From assembly GCA_030152425.1 (NCBI GenBank), contig JASLJP010000260.1, positions 1-5,042 of the forward strand: 5,042 nucleotides of DNA, given 5' to 3'. How positions within the stretch are numbered: the stretch's first letter is position 1; each line of letters begins with the position of its first letter. The stretch comes from Aquirhabdus sp. (GTDB taxonomy: Bacteria > Pseudomonadota > Gammaproteobacteria > Pseudomonadales > Moraxellaceae). Both the position numbers and the translations under genes were made by a program. Shown piece by piece: positions 4,010 to 5,042 of this stretch. The notes below the pieces were generated by a model. It was given only the letters and a program-made list of their open reading frames with translations. It did not search any database and was not told where the DNA came from.

Positions 4010-5041
4010 ATGGATGCCTTTTATGCATCGGTCGAGCAACGCGACGATCCGGGACTGCGGGGCAAACCCGTGGTCGTCGCATGGCGCGGCGCACGTTCGG
4101 TCGTCTGCGCAGCCTCGTATGAAGCGCGCACATACGGTATCCGCTCCGCCATGTCGGCCATCCGGGCCGAGCGGCTTTGCCCGGATGCCATCTTTGTGCC
4201 GCCGGACTTTGTACGCTATAAAGCCGCCTCGCAGCAGATGCGGGAGATTTTTCGCCGCTATACCGACCTCATCGAGCCGCTCTCGCTCGATGAAGCGTAC
4301 CTCGATGTCACCCATCCTAAGATCGACCTCGGCTCGGCGACCGCAGTGGCTGAGGCCATCCGTCGTGAGATCCGCGACGAGATTCATTTGACTGCATCGG
4401 CGGGCGTCGCCCCTAATAAGCTGCTGGCCAAGATCGCTTCAGACTGGCGTAAGCCCGACGGCTTGTTCGTGATTCGTCCACAGCAAGTCGAGGCTTTCCT
4501 GCTGCCACTGCCGGTGGCCAAGATCCATGGGGTCGGCAAGGTCATGCAAGGCAAGCTCGCAGCGCTTGGGATCGAAACCGTCGGCGACCTGCGCCAGTTG
4601 GAGCTGGCCGAGCTTGAGCAGCGTTTTGGCCGTTTTGGCAGGCGACTGTACCAATGTGCGCGCGGCATCGACAATCGTCCGGTAGAGCCCAATCAACCCG
4701 TGCAGTCGATTTCTGCCGAAGACACCTTTGCCAGTGATGTCCCGCTGTCCGAGCTGGAAGATACCATCCGCCGTCTCGCAGCCAAAACCTGGGCGGCAAC
4801 ACGTAAAACCAGTCGTGTCGGCCGTACCGTAGTGCTCAAGCTCAAAACAGCAGATTTTAAAATCATCACCCGGAGCTACACGCCGCAGCACACTATTCGA
4901 GATGAAGCCGAGCTGGTGGACATTGCACTGGCGATGCGGGCACGAGTGGGCTTGCCCGAGAGCACGCGCTATCGTCTTCTTGGGGTGGGGCTGTCCGGGT
5001 TTAGTGAACCCGACGAGATCGTGCAGGGTGAGCTGTTTTAA
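4010..5041 (+). CDS. dinB: DNA polymerase IV (Y family, translesion), true start unresolved
   Basis: Error-prone Y-family polymerase that extends past damaged template bases and works with the beta sliding clamp. Counting from the ATG at 4010 (343 residues), the palm and fingers show DAFYASVE (2-9; Y5 is at the steric-gate position), YEARTYGIRSAM (37-48), SLDEAYLD (92-99; metal ligands D94 and E95) and TASAGVAPNKLLAKIASD (128-145). A helix-hairpin-helix follows (HGVGK, 173-177), then the little finger from about 228. The C-terminus is QGELF (339-343), a good match to the clamp-binding motif. This ATG is probably not the real start: it has no ribosome site and would remove RKIIHID, including the first catalytic Asp. 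It is given here as the only standard start in the frame. The gene shares frame and probably transcript with the rhodanese gene. Family identification is certain; the start and activity are not. Confidence 0.95.
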   Translation: MDAFYASVEQRDDPGLRGKPVVVAWRGARSVVCAASYEARTYGIRSAMSAIRAERLCPDAIFVPPDFVRYKAASQQMREIFRRYTDLIEPLSLDEAYLDVTHPKIDLGSATAVAEAIRREIRDEIHLTASAGVAPNKLLAKIASDWRKPDGLFVIRPQQVEAFLLPLPVAKIHGVGKVMQGKLAALGIETVGDLRQLELAELEQRFGRFGRRLYQCARGIDNRPVEPNQPVQSISAEDTFASDVPLSELEDTIRRLAAKTWAATRKTSRVGRTVVLKLKTADFKIITRSYTPQHTIRDEAELVDIALAMRARVGLPESTRYRLLGVGLSGFSEPDEIVQGELF

Positions 5042-5042
5042 A

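Overview
The window looks like chromosomal DNA of a gammaproteobacterium. The YajQ, bacterioferritin, DUF4442 and DinB proteins read most like Moraxellaceae (relatives of Acinetobacter). This placement rests on remembered protein similarity, not on a search. Base composition, judged by eye, is near 50% GC, higher than usual for Acinetobacter itself, and the rhodanese-dinB end is visibly more GC-rich than the rest. I see no transposase, integrase, CRISPR array, tRNA or rRNA.

Layout. Four genes lie on the minus strand. manC (1-1166) is cut by the left edge and belongs to GDP-mannose synthesis for surface polysaccharide. bfr (1689-2180) encodes a complete bacterioferritin with its own promoter-side gap and a strong terminator. 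A DUF4442 hotdog-fold protein (2445-2945) and yajQ (2994-3482) are 48 bases apart and probably form one transcript, yajQ first, ending at a hairpin at 2407-2429. Two plus-strand genes diverge from yajQ: a single-domain rhodanese (3608-3937) and dinB, DNA polymerase IV (to 5041). The divergent promoters are readable: an extended -10 for yajQ and a TTGATC/TAAAAT pair for the rhodanese gene, with a perfect 12-bp palindrome over the latter's -35.

The two most unusual points are these. (1) dinB has no ATG, GTG or TTG from which a full-length polymerase could start. Its conserved first strand, including the expected metal-binding Asp, is encoded upstream of the first ATG, in frame with the preceding rhodanese gene and separated from it by one TAA. 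(2) The roughly 520-base gap between bfr and manC holds a strong plus-strand terminator at 1543-1570 although no plus-strand gene precedes it. This points to an unannotated short transcript, either a C-box-rich small RNA or an 11-codon ORF with a Shine-Dalgarno sequence. The same gap carries two adjacent palindromes, an 11-bp-phased direct repeat and phased A-tracts ahead of manC.

Apart from the probable yajQ-DUF4442 and rhodanese-dinB transcripts, the genes look like unrelated housekeeping and stress functions placed side by side. I do not see a multi-gene defence or mobile system.
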